Shown in pieces: positions 10,401 to 23,500 of a stretch of 64,000 bases of DNA (positions are counted from its first letter, which is position 1; the number at the start of each line of letters is the position of its first letter). Origin of the DNA: Apostichopus japonicus (taxonomy: Eukaryota > Echinodermata > Holothuroidea > Aspidochirotida > Stichopodidae); the NCBI RefSeq assembly GCF_037975245.1, contig NC_092561.1:11097001-11161000 (forward strand), in the 5' to 3' direction. Below the pieces are notes generated by a model that saw only the letters and a program-made list of their open reading frames with translations, did no database searches and was not told the DNA's origin. The position numbers and the translations under genes are program-made.

Positions 10401-13400
10401 CTTCATATGAGCAATCCATAAATTAAGACCTGTTCTTTATCAATCTCTAATTGTAGAGGAAGGAAATGTAATGGCCCAGAAGTTTATCGACATCAAGGAA
10501 ATGAAAATTAGGGGACTATTGAAGTTTGCCAGATCTCGAACGAGCACACTTTTAGAGGCTTGACGTATCTCGGAAAATTAACGCAATGACTTATGCTTTG
10601 CAAACAATTGTAACGATTATCCAGATATGGTTTGATATTTTTTGAAGTTTTAATTAGTCTTAGAGGGGGGTTTAATTAGCTCAAACTAGCTCACAAACTG
10701 GGGTGATAGATGAATAATCTAATATGTACTGTGACAGGTGTAAACGGTGTCAGTAGTTCAGTGAGTGTGCTTAATTCTCAGAGGCCCACTTGCAAATATG
10801 ATGGCCAGCATGAGGGGGAAAAAGATATGTTTTGTTAAATGAATAATAAAAAATGTTCACGTCCATTGGTTTACTATTTATGGCATGGTGTGACACCAGA
10901 ATGTGGTAAGTTTCAACATCAGTAAATGTTTTCCGACCATCTGATAAATCTAGCTACAACAGTACACATCAAAAAGCCTGCAGTGGTGAAACAAAGCTGA
11001 TCTTATAGTCTTAAACTCATAACCATGCAATTCATTAATAAACTCTGCAAGTTATTCTACACTAACAACCAAAACTTTAAATTCAATCACATGGATAGTC
11101 AATTTCCACCAACTTATAAAATTCCTTTTCTTTAAAACTTTTAGATATCATGGTTGATAATCCTTACAAGGAGGGTAGGGGGGGGGGTGGTAGGTTCAGG
11201 GGTGACAGTTTGTAATCATGTAATTTCATATTGCCACTAGGAGTTGAAATTTCATACTTTTTGTGTCTTTGCACTCATGGTGGAAGGTTGTCATTGCAAA
11301 CCATTCAAAAAGTAAGTATATGGGTTAATGTTAAATGAAATGGTGTAGGATTTCAAGTAATATTTGATAAAGCATCATTGTCAAAAGACAATGACGTTTC
11401 GATCCTAGCAGGATCTTCTGCAGAGGCTGAATGACAGCTTAAAGTAACAGAAGGGACAAATACACACACAGAATACAGACAGGTTAATGAACATGGTGAA
11501 CACAAAGAGAGATGTAAGGGGATTAGTAGACAAGGGATGGAGAGAAGAAAGAAACCAACAGGGGGAAGAGGAGAGGTAGGAGATAAACTGTAGAGGGACA
11601 AAGAGAGGATTCCTGCTAGGATCAAAACATCAGGCCCACTTACTTTTACACATGTTCTTACACAAGCTCTTTAGTGGATAAGCAGTTTGCTAAAAGTTTT
11701 TGTTTTATTGTGGTTGTCAAAAGAACACAGCAAAGAATAGATAAAGATGAACACTAAAAGTACAATCTTTTTTGGCCCTGTTTATTAATGTCCAATCATT
11801 TAAGACTTGTTTACTGAAGTCTTTATTCTCATATGTGAATCTACACAATAAAAAAACCTTATGTAGCTATTTAGGGAATGCTGTTCCTCCTTAACATCTC
11901 TATCTCATAGGGCATACATGATGCCTGTGTTGGAAAGTACCATAACAAAAAAACAAAAATAAAAAACAGAAGTACTGTACATGGAAAAAGCAGCTTGTGA
12001 CAGTCTCCTGACAACTTCCGTCAAAGTACTCCTTTCCCATATATGGAAAGCAACCAGCCATACCTCCTGTGCCACAAATCTTCCAGTATGCATACTTGGC
12101 AATTGAATGAGTAATGACCACCTCATCCATTATTGATAATTAACTACCCTGGGGAAATTTGACGCAAAGTTTTGGTTTCGCATTGCCTCATTAATGTTTG
12201 GTGTCTTGTTTCATTGTTTGTGTGAAAGGTCTGGTTTCAAAATGAAAGGAATGTTTTTGTCGTTTATAATTCATTCATTATATATACTGTCTATGAAATC
12301 ATTTCTTGGCTTACATTTGGTCATGAATTTTACCAAACCTACAGCGGTTTATTCTAAAGTCTAAACAATATTGCAATCCATCAATTTCAGTACTCGTATC
12401 TTCCTAGAGTTTTCTCACCATATGAATAATTACTGAATGACTCCATTCTGTAATTTTTATTCATTGCCTTGACACTATTTCATATTAGAATTAATCACAC
12501 ACAAAAAATTGAAAAGAAAAATATTAACTGGGCTATATTGAGGCTATTGCATTGCTACGTGGAAAACCCAGTAACGAAAAGCTAAGGTTTGATTATCAAC
12601 TGAGAAATGTTTTAAGGTCATGACAGGGTGCACCAGTATACACTAATTATCATTCAATAACTGGAATCTTCTGTCTATCTTCTGATCCCTGCTGGGTGAG
12701 AGCATACATGGAAAGGGGAAGGGTGAATATTTAGGAATCTTGGACATTAATGGCAGATCTAATTCAGAGTTTTAGTGACTAGTGGAGTGAAAATATTGAT
12801 ATACAGAAAAGCCTAATAGGTCTGTCACACTATCTTTGTTTCTTCTACTGGTAGAGGGTGGCAGTGGGGGCCAACTAAAAGGAACAAAGTGGAGGCTTCA
12901 AAATTTTGTGGAGATTACTTGCCTAAAGGCAGCCACCTACAGTATACATGCAGTCAAGTTGTTGTTTACATACATTGCGTGTGTACATGTAATGCTATGC
13001 AAACAGATAACTACTTGGCATGTGGATTCATCTTAGTGATTACAATGAGTCTATTGAAATTGGTGGAAATCAAAGGTCATTTTAAGGTCAATAAAGGTCA
13101 ACATCTGAATACCTTACAGACAATGGTAGCTCAAAAATTTTAGCTTGCATCAAGTTCATACAGTATCTGATATGTATACATGTCCACATTCATGAGTGGA
13201 AGTATGTTACTGGTAACAACAGTCAAATCTGGAAGATCTTTTGCACAGCTAGTGTCATATTAAATTTTCTTGTGAATAAATTATGGCTAGGAATCACTAA
13301 ACCTTCTGGCTTTCTGGTTTGGATGTGGTTCGAATTGGAATTTTTTGTGACAAGTCACAAGTTGGAGGGTCATAACCCTGAAGCTCTATTGATTTGGACT

Positions 13401-14088
13401 TCCTTCCCTTCTGATAGACCTCCTAGTTTTCCCTCTAAGATCATCAAATGGAGTACAGTAAAATATAGACAGGATAAACAGTGACTTCACATTATGCCCT
13501 CTTCCCAACATACAGTAAACAGTAAGTCAATTCACCATCTCATTAATTTGATATGTTGACAATGTTGTTAGTCACACATTTCATGGAAATCATTTTTTTT
13601 TTTTGTGAAATACATTATATTGATAAATAATTCGTCTTCTGGATCACTAGGTATCCTCAATTGACTTCATAAATAGTTTATTTGGTATCACATAATGGTA
13701 TGCAAAAATTGGCCAATTGCTACAAAAAAGCAAATGTAGCGAACAGCTTATTGCATGTACGCATGACCATAGTATTTTTTTAGCATTTTATTGGAAGCAA
13801 AGTGCATAATCTCAAAAACTCTATACAAAATATGAGGACTGGTCAGCTTTACATGCAAGTCATGAGCCATTTCCTATTTCATGCAATGACCAATAAGTGT
13901 TTGGGGTGTAGTCACCACTGGATGGTTATTACTCAGATACTTGGATGCAGTAAACCAAAAAAGTATGCCAAATTTGAAAAATAAGTGTACTGCCTTTCTA
14001 ACTTTTTAATATATTTTAGAAACTGTCTGTTTTCTGCTGTTTCTATTGAGATTGTAATATGTGTTTTTTTTTTCATTTCTCTCCCCAG
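7434..14088. other. upstream region or first intron of the NELL-like gene
   Basis: No exon could be supported here. The first recognisable NELL exon at 14089 begins with two bases of a split codon, so a signal-peptide exon ending in phase 1 must lie further 5'. It was not recognised in this stretch and may be outside the window. Contents seen: TTA-type trinucleotide runs near 9265-9290, a Penelope-like inverted motif pair at 11385-11640, and a G run near 11180. Confidence 0.5.
11385..11640. repeat. dispersed repeat with paired CCTAGCAGGATC hairpin motifs
   Basis: GACGTTTCGATCCTAGCAGG at about 11393-11412 faces TTCCTGCTAGGATCAAAAC at 11610-11628 as an inverted pair. Such 'cleaved-out hairpin next to ACGTTTCG' motifs commonly flank retroelement ends in marine invertebrates, possibly Penelope-like (family inference). 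No coding frame of the element is visible. Confidence 0.35.
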
Positions 14089-14229
14089 TTTTGGCAGCCA
14101 GAAACTATGGCATTGACCCTGCCACTGAGCTGGACCTAACAAAGGCCATTTCTTTAGATATCGACAACCTTCATGGGGTGGAACAGGTCCCAGGACTTCA
14201 TAACAACGCCCCAGCATTCCTGTTTGAAG
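14089..14229 (+). CDS. NELL: NELL exon a: start of TSPN/laminin-G domain
   Basis: The acceptor is a long T-rich tract ending CTCCCCAG. The exon begins with two bases of a split codon and ends with one (phase 1 at both sides), before GTAAAA. Its peptide includes NYGIDPATELDLTKAI and GVEQVPGLHNNAPAFLFEG, closely following the mature N-terminus of vertebrate NELL ('GVDP...TELDL...G..QV.G.HN...AFLF'). The signal peptide must come from an upstream exon. Confidence 0.93.
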
Positions 14230-17200
14230 GTAAAATACATGTAATATCATTGGAGAGGTCTACCGAGAGTAATATTCAGTGTTCAGCATAGTTTACTTTG
14301 CTCATCTCTTATGCTGCTGTACTTGTCTACAATCTACAATCTGCATCTTGAAACAACCCTCCAATTCCCTGCTCATTAATGGAGAGCTGGTGAATGTGTG
14401 TGATCCGTAATGTAAACAGACTTCCTTTTTCATGATCCGTAATGATCCGTAATGTAATCACAGACTTCCTTTTCTTTTTCTTTTTTTGGAACAACTATCT
14501 AAGTACTGAATTTTGTACCCTCATGTTTACGGTGGATAAACAAGAAAAGTTCAATCACTTCTTGACTGAAGTTAACCTGATACCTATGCAAATTATGAAA
14601 TTAATGCAATGAATATCTCAGTAACTGGTATAGAGGCATCAAATTGCATTTTATTTCTTTATTATACGGAAATGCAGAGAAACTGTTGATAATAAAAACA
14701 GTTACCAAAGATTCTTTTTATATTTTATTGAGCGAACTCAGCAAAGTATAATTGCCTAGTTAGTGAGTATTTATACTGTGCTAGAGAAAATATAGTCAGA
14801 AAATCTTAGATGAGCCCTTGAATGAGATAAAAGCTTTTCAAAAGTCGGCAACGAAAACCCATTTATGCACTGCTGTTAACAGTAATGCTTTGTTATTGCT
14901 CAACAGTTGAACATAATTTGAGCTACTATGTGTTTTGTATAGTCTTCCAATTACAGGAAAAAAACTAATTTAATATTCTGTAAACGTTTGCAATGTTTGA
15001 CAGGTACCACAAGGAATGTGATGTTGGATGATTCCTACATGATGAAGCTCATGAATATGTTATCAACTGGTACAGAATTCACTATGATGGTCTCCTTCCT
15101 GCAAGATAAAAAGAACAGCGGTAGCATCATTTGCATATCCAAGGATCATAACAGGTAAACATATTATAAATCAATGTCATTGAACCTGTATCACAGTGCT
15201 CACACAGTAGAATTCTCACTTACAGGTCATCAGAAGATTGCCTCCAAATTTGAGCTTGCTAAAACTTGCTGAAAGTTTTCAAGAGTACTCTCCTAGAGGT
15301 TCTGATTATCAAGATTAATCATCAAAGAATACAAAGTTTACAACTAATTGTCTCGATAAGGGAAACACGTTTCGAGAGTGGCAATGTAATGGTTCTTTGA
15401 GTTTGAACATGTGTGACCATTATTTGACTTTTCTAGCATATCTGACAATATCTGACAATACTGATGAGGTTTAAACTCCTTTGATGTTAGTGTGGACTAT
15501 GAGTGTGATCTCTTTATATAATTTGAACAAGGATTGGGTCAAGTTAATGTTTGTTAATTGGATAAAAATGAAGCATTATGCACAGGCATTGATCTATATA
15601 TCAAACATGTCACATCATTCACCTGAGACTTCAAGAGCCTGTTTCCTCATCTGTCTGTCATTGCGAAGTGATAGTTAATAGTCATTTTATGCATGTTTCC
15701 TTTCAATCCAATGTTTGATCACTTTCAGTAAGACCTGGAAGTCCTTCATCATCCTGTTTTTCTGACATTCTGAGGTAGTTTGGAAAGTTTGCTTCCTGCT
15801 TGAAGTTACAAGTCATGTTTGTCCAATTTAATATTTCAAAACTTAAAATCCCCATCGGGACTTTGCATTTATTTTTCAATCACGGCATTAATTGGTTGAA
15901 ACCAATTCAAAAGAATTCCTATAAACGGTTGTTAAACTACAGTATACATGTTGCATATGGTCAAATATAGAAGTTAGTTTGGCTCATTTCTGTGTGCATT
16001 GATATAATCCAAGAAGATGCTTCAGAATGCTCTGAAACAGCAGGCATCTTACTCTCTGAAAACTGAGTTTTGTTCAAGTTTTAAAAGGATAGTTTAGGGG
16101 TAATATGTTACCTTCAACTGTGGACTAGAAATAAATAGTTGACATTTCTCAAATTTGCACCAAAGGGGACCTTGAAGCAAACATGTGTGATTTTGTAAGG
16201 GTGCAGTATAGATTGCTCTTCTTAAAATACCCAAATCAGAAAGTTTTGGAGAGTCCTAGGTCATAAAGTAAGATAGTTAAGTTGTCTCAATCTTTTTTTC
16301 ATTTCCTTTCTTTTTTTCGTTGCAGGTATATGGACCTGTTTGTCAGCACCAGGAATGGCCAGATTAAATTTTACTATTCTCATGATGGAGTTGTGAGGTC
16401 TGAATCATTTGAAGTTGATCTGACGCCCAACGAGTGGCATCAGGTCGCCATCACTATCAGCGGTCAAGAGGTCACTTTGCACTTGGACTGTGAAGAGGCC
16501 ATCAATGTGCGGATACCTGAACCGGATTTAACCTTCAGCAAACGAGATTTGGGATTGTGGTTGGGACAGAGAGGATCAGAAAAGGCATTGTACAAGGTGA
16601 ATTCTTAGTGCTAGTTTGCCAGGAGGGTCCACTTGGGCATTAGATGGGTTTCTACAATGTATATCAAAAGTCACATATATCATGTATGAGAAGGTATGCA
16701 GATAGCTCATTAAAATTGGCTTCTCTTATTTGTGGTAGTATGATGATACATGATGAAAGTTGTCTGACTAGAGCTAAACAAGTGTTATGTGTTTCGTTTG
16801 TTATGTGTTTTGTTAATCATGGGAGAGTAATTAATAAAAAACTATATTCTGATATCTTGGTTTTTGGAAGTCAAAACAACTGCAACATTAACTTCTTGTT
16901 TTTGCCTCCCTCCTCCCCAGAAATATCTTCTTCATGGAATATTGATATCTTATTTTGCTACTCACTCACTTTTCCTCTTCATTACATTGTTAACCATTCC
17001 TAAACCATGTAAAAAGTCTGCAATATCTTAGGAGTGTTACAATGAATTGAAAATATTTTTTACTTTTTGCATCGCATTCAAAGCATCCTGTATCAATTAC
17101 TATCATACCAAAACCCAATTCTGAAATGCTTTTTTCTTTTGATTTGATTTTGAGTAACAGGGTTACTTGCAGGATGCTAAGATTATTGCTGGTACTCATG

Positions 17201-17489
17201 GTTTTGTGGCGCAGTGCCCATCAGCCGCCAGGGAGTGCCCAACTTGCGGTGAATACATGGACCTGGTTGGCTTAGTGGCTACACTGGAGAAGAAAGTTAA
17301 AACTATGGAATTCCAGGTAACAAAATATCAGTCAAATTTCAAAACTTTATACTCTCTTCAGTAAAATAACTCAATGCCGGCAAATATTTGCAATGTCTCT
17401 GCTATGAATATTCATGAAGTCTGCTATCAATCATTGTTATATACTAGTATAAACTATATATATACTGTATATATATATATATATATATA

Positions 17490-17520
<31 letters not shown>

Positions 17521-20500
17521 CTGTATATATATATATATATATATATATACTGTATATACTAGTATATATATAGTTTATACTATATTATTATACTGTATAT
17601 ATACTAGTTTATACTAGTAATAATAGAGGTCTTTAACTGTAGCTGGTGGTTCTTATCATTTGTCCTATTTATACATGATGATTTGTTCAGCTAACTAAGC
17701 TAGTTCTAAGAAAGACCTGTTTTTCCATTCACTTGAATTCTCTATCTGTGGACGTTAACTGTCAGCCTCAGGGTTTGAGGTATATGTGGATGACAATACA
17801 GGCAACTTATTTGTGTGGAATACTTATAATATATATATCATTGTCTTTGTCTGGAATACACATTGATTAAACATCTTACATGGTATGAAGAACAATCTGA
17901 GGCTTTATCTATTCATTTACAAAAACTCCCCCTCCCTTCCCCTCCTTCCCCCTCCCTCCCCCTCCCTCCCTCCCCCTCCCTCCCTCCTTAAACCCCATTT
18001 CACCATCTCAAACAAAAGTTTAGTTCCTGATATTACAAAACAATCCAAAATGTCACTCTCCGTCTAAAATCAGTAAGTTATAATTCTTCATATTGTAACG
18101 CCTTTACATGTTATGACAACTCTCCTAATGTTGTTTAAAACAGATGTCACTTAGATCTGGTTTAAATTATGCCTCTGGTTTGATTCTTAACATTGTTAGA
18201 ATTCTTTTGTGGAAACTGAAACGTTTGAAAATTGGTCTGCATATCCAAAGAAACTGTTATTGAAGCTGGTATTCATGGATAGTATGAACATGTTACATGG
18301 TTAATTGTATGACTATAAACATATTGAATAACATAACAACCAAAATATGGCTATTATTGAAATTAATTCCATATGATTTTTATGATGGATACGTGAGAAA
18401 GAGTCTGTTTTTGACAGATTTATGTTGGAAATCAATATCTCCCTTGGAATGTGCTACCACACAGAACAGAACTATGTGCATGCTTGACTATTTGAGAGAG
18501 GATGTTAATGAATAACATTGCGTGCCTCAAACTGAAGCACACAGACAGCCTAACATACCAACCAATTGTATCATTGATGATTGTGCTGGGATATATGCAT
18601 ATTCCTATATTTGAAATTTTAAAACTGAAGTACTAATTACAGGCTCATGGGATACTTAACACAGAGCTGTGCCTAGTAGGGAACCAAACATTTCCATTCA
18701 TGAGATGGTTTTAGCTGATGAAGCTAACAGACCCTCACCAGGAAAACTTATCATTAATTTATTAATTATTCCATTAGCTACTGACAAATTAGCCTTCAGA
18801 CTTTTCTAACAGCTGTATTATTACAGAGATGAAGCCAGATTAGCATAGCCACAAATTTTCTTAGTCATTTGAAAATAAATATATGATGTTACTTATCATA
18901 TAAAGGCAATGTACAGATTGAATTCAATTGTGATCACAATGAATACACGAAGGTGATAAATTCTATTGACGTTCTTCTTCCACAGCTCGCTGGAGCCCTT
19001 AATAGACTGGATCATGTGGAAAGTTGTGAATGTGTCAAGCATTGTGAATACAACGGCCAAAGCTATGCTCATGGAGACAAGTGGATGGAAGCTTGTACCT
19101 CTTGTACATGCACGGTAAAGGAAAAAATCATGTTACATGTTTAAGAATTAAATTATATAATTAGCTTAAATTTCCTCTGTTCCCCCCCCCCCCGGCCCCC
19201 ATTTTGATACTTGTAGGGGTCACATATTGTTGCAAGCCATCCTTTAAAGTGACAGTGCTATAAGTAGTCTGCTGATAGTATGGTAGTGTGTATATTTGTT
19301 GCATACAGTTGCAGTGCATAATGCACTACATTTAACTTTTATAGGTTAGGCAGCTTCTATATGTCTGTTCTTTGTATAGTTAACAGTATGTATTTGTAAA
19401 TATCTAAAATCATATTTTGGATGTTTATGTTTTTCAGGGTGGAGAAGTGGTCTGTGCACCTGCTGTCTGTGAACCAGTGTACTGTAAGAATCCAGTTTAT
19501 CAAGATGGCGAATGCTGTCCATCATGTCTCAGTAAGTGCCCATTTAAACACTCTTTCAAACTTCCAAAATTTAATCTTATCCTCACTTTATGACTCTCCT
19601 GATTTATTGTTTTACTTCTACCATACTAATAGGTAACTATTTTCAGTGTTGTTCATGTTGGCTCTTGCAAACTACCCACTCCCCCCCCCCCTTCTTCCTT
19701 CTGTCTGTTACCATGATAGATTGGCAGATGTCAGTGACTATGGTTGTGTATGTAATTCAATATTTATTCAAGTGGTACATGGTTTGGCAATATAAGAAGA
19801 CCACATTATGTAGTCAGCCTAATGGCAGGTGTGGTCATAAAGTTAAAATACCACAGTGAAGAGGTAACATTGACATAGGCTCTAATTGACAGCATTATGA
19901 GCTACCCAAAGCTTTGTGAATTTTATTGTCACGGAGCATTCATCATCACTCCTTCATATGTTAATTTGCCCAACTGTAAGTACCACAAGTTCCAGGTCAT
20001 GACCTGCTAGACTTTTAGCTCTGAGAGGTCAGTCTGTGTGATCAGTGGTTTCCATTTGCATTGTACATTTCTCCAAAGCTGTAAAAAGTTGAAACTTTGC
20101 TTAACTGAGTCAAATTTACAAAGCATTCACAGTTCACTTGACAACTGAAGTGAGTTGGATGGATGCCAAAGGAATAGGATATTGTGCTGTACCAAACTTA
20201 ACCGAAAAATTCACTTTTCTACCTTTGAAGGAAACTGTTCTGCTTCGAATGGGGCTGTGATTCACCACAATGAATATTACTACCAGAAGAATCGTGGCAC
20301 CTTCTGCTCCAAGTACCAGTGTCAGGTAAGTGCAATCATCAGAAGGATGAAACTTAAAACATTCAGTTAGTTCTATCAGTTTATTACAAGTCAGTTACCT
20401 CTCTGGATTTCAATTTTGAAGAAGATTTCAGTTTTGAAGAAGTTGTAAAGCTGAACTATGAATTAACTTTGGAGACATTGTAGGATTTATTTAGTACTCT

Positions 20501-23500
20501 GGTAGTCTGTGTTGTGTAAAACATTTTGCACTTTTGGTTGGGAATGAACCTAGTCACTAGATTGCAATTTGTTTCACTTCCTTACAGTGAGTTAATTCAA
20601 TCTTCATTACTATGTAATAGAAGAAACAGGGCTTCACGTAAGATTGTAGATGTATATGGAATATCTATCATCAAGGGACAAATAATTTTAGGGACAATGA
20701 TTGCACATGTGCGTCAAATTTAAGGGCAGGATGGTCCAAATTGTAAACTTTGAAAGGACAGTGATGGTGAAATGAATTTCCCAGCTGTTGTCTACAATAC
20801 GTCAATATGCAGCTTTTAGGTAGCTATTGCATCTTAGTTTTCAAATTATTATGATACAATTTGGTATATTCTCCACCATTTATTTCCCTGAGGTAACTAT
20901 TATATTGTTCAGTATGATTGCTATGAATTATTTCTTCACACCCTCAAATATGTAATCATCTTGACAATTTGCTTGATTTTATGAAGACAATGATTTTAGC
21001 ACATACATTTTATATGCTAATTAGGTTAGTCCTGGGTGTATCTGCTTTGGTCATCTTCTAGCTTTGTGTAAATGGTAATAATTTTATTAGGCAAGTAACA
21101 TATTTTCCCTAGGTTCTCAACATTATTTGTACTGTATTTTCTGTAGTCATATAGTTGTATGAAGGGAGATGCTTTCATACCGACACAGCTAGCTTGTGTT
21201 AAACCATACACTACTACATATGAAATGTTGGAGTCTGTAAACCTCTTTGAGCATGGGATACTGGTATAATGTTCTTTGGGGTTCAAAGTTTCACCGTATA
21301 TTTGTTTTAAAGGTAACCATAGGTAGCTAACACATGACTGTAATGATGAGTGTTTTCTTGTTATTGATTTCAAGGAGTTGTTAAACTGTTCTCTCGACAG
21401 GATGGAACTAAGAGACAGATATCACAGGACCCTATCTCCTCAGTGTGTACCACACCCAGCTGTCCAGCTAATCAGAGATTCAGCATCCCTGGTAGCTGCT
21501 GTCAATTCTGTGAAGGTGTGTATGTATTGCTACTGCTTTGTGGTTTGTATTTTATGCAAATCTGGATACTCTGCTTGAACGTTTAGTGATAAATAAAGTC
21601 CCAGACAGTTCTGTTAGTCCACGACGGTGACACCGAATGAAATTAAGGAATTGCTTGACTTTAGTAGATACACGAGTTTACTGTAGTTGATTTATTGTTT
21701 ATGTACTCACTAATGAACAGCACAGTGTGTAAATGGTTGAAATTATGAAGAAGTCTTAGTTATATTTGAAGGCTATCCAAATATGTCAATACACCCTTTG
21801 TTTGAACACTAAAATTGCAACCGCTCTGGACTGCATATATGCCTACCACGTACACTTAGGGCCCGCTACAGATACTCATTTGTGCCTAATTCTATCCATA
21901 TATTTAATACACAAGTGAGAAGATAAGTTACTTATTTGTAGGATTTGCTGTATATATGTTTGTATTACTGTATGTGTATCGCAGTCTATTGATACTTACA
22001 CTATTGTTTTTCTTTTTTTCTTTTCTTTTTTTATTTAAGACCTGTGCAAGCCAAATTTCCAATTGTGGACAATAAATTCAAATTCAAAATTCAATATTAT
22101 ATGAATGAATGAGTTAAAGTTATGCCCTAAAAGTTAAAACATATTTTATAAAGTTCCTTAGTGTAATAGCTTATCCTATAAGTGTAGTTGTATATCATTG
22201 TTTTATCCATTAATGACTCTGCTTTTTTCTTTAACCTTAAATTTTTCACAGGTCACGATTTCTGCAATGCTGAAAACTTGTGTACCGCACCAAAGATCTG
22301 TCTCTCTCACTCTACCTACCACGAATGTGTCTGTCCTGGAGGATTTAAAGGAGTAGGAGATACCTGTGTGGATGTCAATGAATGTGCAGAGGGCTCTGAT
22401 GCAGTCATGCACTGCCAGGAAGGAACCATTTGTGTCAATATCCAGGGCTCATACAGATGTGACTGTCTACCTGGTTATTCAAGGGCTAGTGATACCCATT
22501 GCACCAGTAAGTTTCATCAATTCCTTGTACACCCTTTTCTCTACCCACTGGGGCTAAAGGTATCTTCAACTGTAAAGGATATCTGTTGGGACCAGATGTA
22601 AACTTATTCAATTGCAAAAATTTATATAACTTGGGAGTTTTATTAATGTTAATAAATTAGTAAGTAAATTTCTGAGTGCAATTATTTGTTTATCAGGGTA
22701 ATGAAAAAAATTGAATCTTGTTAAAGTTTATTTGTATATTTCAGTGTAAACCCCATCCCACTCCAAAACCCACTCCTACCCCACTCTCACCCCACCCTCA
22801 TCCCAACTCACCCTCATCCCACTCTCACCCTCATCCCATCCCACTTCTACCCCCATCCTACACCCACCAAGCATAACATGGCATGTGCTATTTACCTACT
22901 GCTATGCTGTAGTTGATGGGAGCAGTTACAGTTTTGAAAGTTTGATACATTGTCAAAATATACAATTGATCAGTGAACCATGCTATATGATAAGTTCATA
23001 TATCTTTTCCTTTGTCTACGATAGGGATCGATGAGTGCTCCCAAGGAGGCCATAACTGTTCTGCTGATGCTACTTGTGTTGATGCCGTAGACGGTTTCTC
23101 TTGCGTCTGTAACGATGGTTTCATTGGCAATGGAGAAACTTGTATACGTAAGTTATTTTGCAGCATTTTAGGTGTAATAAAATGATGATGATGATTAGGA
23201 TAGAGCATTGGTTCTCAACTAAAGCATCGTTATGCTTCCATTATAGACACAAAGTAACCTGTTCCTAACTCCACACTCTCTGCTGGTACTATTGTGTAGC
23301 TAATAATCACATAATCATGACCATACACATCATTGCCAAACTTTTAGTCATTTCACAGATAACAGGCCAAAATGGGCCACGTGGGGAAAATTAGTTGGAG
23401 CGAAGGGTCACACAGAACTATAATCTCACTGTAACTAGATTGAGCAATTTATACATCAGGCCAATAGGGTTCTTAAGGTTCAAGGGCTGCACACCGGATT

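Noticed and set aside
11900-12130. Minus-strand frame starting MDEVVITHSIAKYAYW
   Set aside because: Looks somewhat protein-like, but has no supported splice acceptor, no recognised domain, and low complexity toward its end.
17374-17562. Tyr/Ile-rich frames at 17374-17562, 51699-51887 and 51931-52212
   Set aside because: Translation of TA microsatellites.
22203-22412. Minus-strand and shifted-frame ORFs overlapping NELL exons
   Set aside because: They are shadows of the confirmed + strand exons in other frames.
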